NCBI RefSeq assembly: GCF_036347135.1
Contig: NZ_CP108938.1
Location: 10,354,001 to 10,418,000 of the forward strand
Source of the DNA: Streptomyces sp. NBC_00775
Lineage (GTDB): Bacteria > Actinomycetota > Actinomycetes > Streptomycetales > Streptomycetaceae
Direction of reading: 5' to 3'
DNA: 64,000 bases
Position 1 is the first letter of the stretch, and each line of letters starts with the position of its first letter. The notes below the pieces were generated by a model. That model saw only the letters and a program-made list of their open reading frames with translations. It ran no database searches and was not told the DNA's origin. Positions 61,899 to 64,000 of the stretch are shown here, in pieces. The position numbers and the translations under genes are program-made.

Positions 61899-62072
61899 GT
61901 CGAGTGGGTCACGATGCTCATCGTCACCCGCGAGCTGTCCGAGGCACGGGCACCGGTCGAGCGCGGCGTCGCACGACTGAAGTCCTGGCGGATCTCCCGC
62001 AAAGCCCGATGCAGCCCGAATCGCATGTCGTCAATCTGCGCAGCCGTCCTCACCCTGGAGCGGAAACGCTGA
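61899..62072 (+). pseudogene. IS5-type transposase C-terminal fragment
   Basis: Reads TRELSEARAPVERGVARLKS then WRISRKARCSPNRMSSICAA and VLTLERKR, stop at 62072. This is the common C-terminus of IS5-type DDE transposases (PVERxxAxLKxWRI...RC.P.R...AxLxLE), including the final catalytic Glu region. The N-terminal part is missing. Confidence 0.65.
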
Positions 62073-62521
62073 AAGAGCTGCCTGCATCTGGGCTCGCGGT
62101 GCGCACCCGGACAGGCGATCCGACCAAAATTCGGTCCGCCCCCGCATGTTGTCGCGGAAGTCCCAACGGCTCTGGTCAACACGACGTCGGTGTAGATCTG
62201 GGCGAACCACTCACAGTCATGAGCCTGCGCGAGAGTGAGTCCGCGGGTCCAAGGCTCTTCTTGATCAGTCCCGGAGCCCGCCGCCAGGCCGCCGCACCGC
62301 CGGATCCGGAGGACGACCGCGACAAGGAGCCGGGCCGGGCAGGCTCCGCGGCTGCCGCCCATGGGCCTGGGCGTGATTGCCGTCGCGGTCGGACAGCGGT
62401 CGTTGCCGCTGCCGCCGCGGATCACGGAGCGAGAGACCGATGGCGGTCCCGTCGGCATCCGCCGGGACCGCCATCGACGGCCGCTCACCTCACCGCACGC
62501 TCCTGAGCGGCGTGCCGTGGT
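62073..62521. other. Region without a supported gene
   Basis: About 450 bases. Minus-strand text such as LTLAQAHDCEWFAQIYTDVV (62170-62230) looks protein-like but is not linked to a start or to a known family. It may be a second decayed gene. Confidence 0.3.
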
Positions 62522-63598
62522 TCAGGGCGCGTTCAGGCCGAGGTTCTGTGTGGTGGTGTTGCTGGCGCCGGGGCTCTTGATGTTGTTGTTGACGCTGATG
62601 TTGTTGAACATCGGGAGGATGCCGCTGAGGTTGATGGGCGGGATCAGCCCGGTGCCTCCGCCGTTGTTCCCGTCGGCCTGTTCGTAGGTGATGGTCACCG
62701 CGGCCGGGCCGGTGGCGGGTCCGGAGGTACCGCCCGCCGGGACGCGGTTGGACCCGCCACCGCCGCCACCGGGCCCTTCCGTCCCATTGGCGCGAATCTC
62801 GTCGCAGCCACCGCCCCCGCCGCCGCCGAACCAGCCGGCTCCGCCGCCTCCGCCGGAGTAGGGATCGCCACCGTTGCCGCCGGTACCGCCGCCACCGGGG
62901 GTGCCGGGTGTGCTGGGTAGTGGGAGCCCGACAACGGGGCAAGCGGCTCCACCCGCGCCGGGGGTCGTCTGAGTTCCCCCGCCTCCTCCTCCGCCGCCGT
63001 TGGGCCTGCTGCCGCCCGTCTGACCGGTGACTCCGGCGTCTCCTCCGGTGACCTCGGGGGCGGGGTATTGATCACCGCCGGCTCCTCCGCCTCCTCCGCC
63101 GCCCGCGACAATCAGGCGGGGGTCGGTCGCGGTGACGCCGGTGAGGAAACAGCCGGAGGTAGTGGAGTCGCAGGTGCGCACGTCGCTGGCTCCGCCGCCG
63201 GCGCCGCCGTCGGCGAAACTACCGCCTGCTGTGCCTCCGCCTGTGTCGACGTTGACGTAGAGGGTGGTGGTGCCCGACGGCACGTTGACGGTGCCGGTGA
63301 CGGTGGAGGCGCCACCGCCCACTCCTCCGTTGGTCCCGTTCTGCCCTGAGGCGCCGGTGGCGGTGATGGTCAGTTGGGCGATGCCGGACGGGACGGTGAA
63401 GGGCTGGTTGGCGCCGGGGGTGAAGGTGACGGTCACGGGCGCCGCCTCGGCGGGCGTGGCCAGGGGCACAACCAGCCCCGCCGGCAGTGCCACCATGGCG
63501 AGCAGGAGGGCGCTGCGCCGGGCCGGGTGTCGCAGCCGTTCGGCTGTGGCCCCGGCGCCACGTCGTGGGGATACCGCATGGTGCATGGTCAGTCTCAC
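62522..63598 (-). CDS. Glycine-rich secreted protein
   Basis: 358 residues from GTG 63598, chosen because AAGGAG lies eight bases upstream. A Sec signal peptide follows: RRSALLLAMVALPAGLVVPL with cleavage after PAEA. The mature N-terminus PVTVTFTPGANQPFTVPSGI then AQLTITATGASGQNGTNGG is the start of the Gly_rich receptor-type domain seen in many secreted actinobacterial proteins. Long Gly tracts follow (GGGGGGGGAGGD, GGGGAGWFGGGGGGG). The tail LIPPINLSGILPMFNNISVN recalls chaplin-like or envelope-associated hydrophobic ends. It is exported; no enzyme motif. Confidence 0.88.
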   Translation of the reverse strand: MRLTMHHAVSPRRGAGATAERLRHPARRSALLLAMVALPAGLVVPLATPAEAAPVTVTFTPGANQPFTVPSGIAQLTITATGASGQNGTNGGVGGGASTVTGTVNVPSGTTTLYVNVDTGGGTAGGSFADGGAGGGASDVRTCDSTTSGCFLTGVTATDPRLIVAGGGGGGGAGGDQYPAPEVTGGDAGVTGQTGGSRPNGGGGGGGGTQTTPGAGGAACPVVGLPLPSTPGTPGGGGTGGNGGDPYSGGGGGAGWFGGGGGGGCDEIRANGTEGPGGGGGGSNRVPAGGTSGPATGPAAVTITYEQADGNNGGGTGLIPPINLSGILPMFNNISVNNNIKSPGASNTTTQNLGLNAP

Positions 63599-63669
63599 GC
63601 TCGGGACTCCTTGATAAGGGATGCCGAATGGGTTCGATGTTCCGGTCCCTGCGTGGGACCGCCCGAAGA

Positions 63670-63935
63670 TCAAGCCACATCCGGCCGGTGCCGGGCATGC
63701 GGACACACCGTCATATCGCGCAGCGATGAATAGTCCTCAAGTCGGAGAAGGAAGATTTCCTCACCGGCGGTGAAAAGAAGGAGATCAGGTCTCCCACCGC
63801 CGTTGACGAAAATCCCATCGGGGTCGTCTTCGGGAAATCCGTCGAACAGTGTCTGGCCGAGCCAGCGGGAATACCCGTGGCCGGGACACCGGCTGCGGAG
63901 TACGACGTCTGCGGAACGCGGTTTCCCTCAATTCA
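63670..63935 (-). pseudogene. C-terminal part of an unknown protein, no start codon visible
   Basis: A minus-strand frame reads VVLRSRCPGHGYSRWLGQTL, FDGFPEDDPDGIFVNGGGRP, DLLLFTAGEEIFLLRLEDYS and ends at TGA 63670. It looks like a real protein, but within this frame no ATG, GTG or TTG lies between it and a TGA near 63930. Beyond that stop the same frame reads RIVEADRDSVAAKLGCDSLN. It is either two joined gene ends or one gene broken by a stop codon. The family is not known. Confidence 0.35.
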
Positions 63936-64000
63936 ACGAGTCGCAGCCGAGTTTGGCGGCTACCGAGTCGCGGTCTGCCTCCACGATCCTTAGGGCGAAA

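Noticed and set aside
62700..63400. Repeat-rich DNA that might be a CRISPR or satellite
   Set aside because: The repeats are irregular GCC/ACC codons of the Gly-rich protein; no fixed repeat-spacer length.

Overview
The window is high-GC actinobacterial DNA, most likely a Streptomyces chromosome. The signs are the codon bias, leaderless-type starts preceded by TANNNT, a LAL-family LuxR giant regulator, MocR/YczE, DUF1707, DUF3376-patatin and MuiA/DUF4139 proteins, an SMI1/KNR4 protein, and relics of NRPS, SARP/BTAD and helicase-associated-domain genes. No ribosomal or replication genes are present. The only informational gene is an initiator tRNA. Many truncated genes and insertion-sequence scraps suggest an accessory or arm region shaped by repeated deletion and transposition.

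Left part (1-9.5 kb): small stand-alone metabolic and detoxification genes (GNAT, class I methyltransferase, VOC protein, PIG-L deacetylase, RmlD-like reductase, PhzF, DUF1801 chaperone, SDR). They are followed by a decayed patch with an NRPS remnant, a nucleoside-triphosphate-binding kinase, an IS701 transposase tail, a frameshifted membrane protein and the initiator tRNA with a strong terminator.

9.5-23.7 kb: SMI1/KNR4, an alpha-alpha toroid protein, a DUF1707 protein, an XRE-type regulator beside a helicase-associated-domain scrap, a large secreted beta-propeller protein convergent with a lipoprotein, a TetR/NAD(P)-reductase divergent pair, an ISL3 pseudogene, a dienelactone-hydrolase-like gene behind a short leader ORF and hairpin, a lone BTAD fragment, and a second TetR/hydrolase divergent pair with a duplicated operator-like sequence.

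23.7-34.4 kb: an apparent operon of a LAL regulator, a non-heme chloroperoxidase, a Tat-exported alpha/beta hydrolase, a cytosolic alpha/beta hydrolase and a metallo-beta-lactamase-fold hydrolase. VOC proteins, a hexapeptide-repeat acetyltransferase and IS relics follow.

34.4-43.5 kb: a minus-strand stress-type cluster: ClpC-like unfoldase, two adjacent MuiA/DUF4139 proteins, a dead molybdopterin oxidoreductase (fdhF-like) and a Vms1/Ankzf1-type (baeRF) protein. A truncated alkB relic inserted on the opposite strand shares a 33-bp inverted repeat with the second DUF4139 gene.

43.5-64 kb: AraC regulator and SMP-30/strictosidine-synthase-like protein; a mosaic of three dead gene pieces (phosphotransferase, TetR tail, pobA tail); the MocR/YczE divergent pair; an LRR protein; an IstB relic; a 1.2-kaa patatin-like phospholipase with C-terminal membrane segments; an IS5 pseudogene; an ArsR-AHSA1-DinB/TIGR03086 operon with two matching inverted repeats; a Baeyer-Villiger-type monooxygenase; an LRV repeat protein; and a glycine-rich secreted protein. 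No CRISPR array, rRNA, prophage or complete insertion sequence was found.
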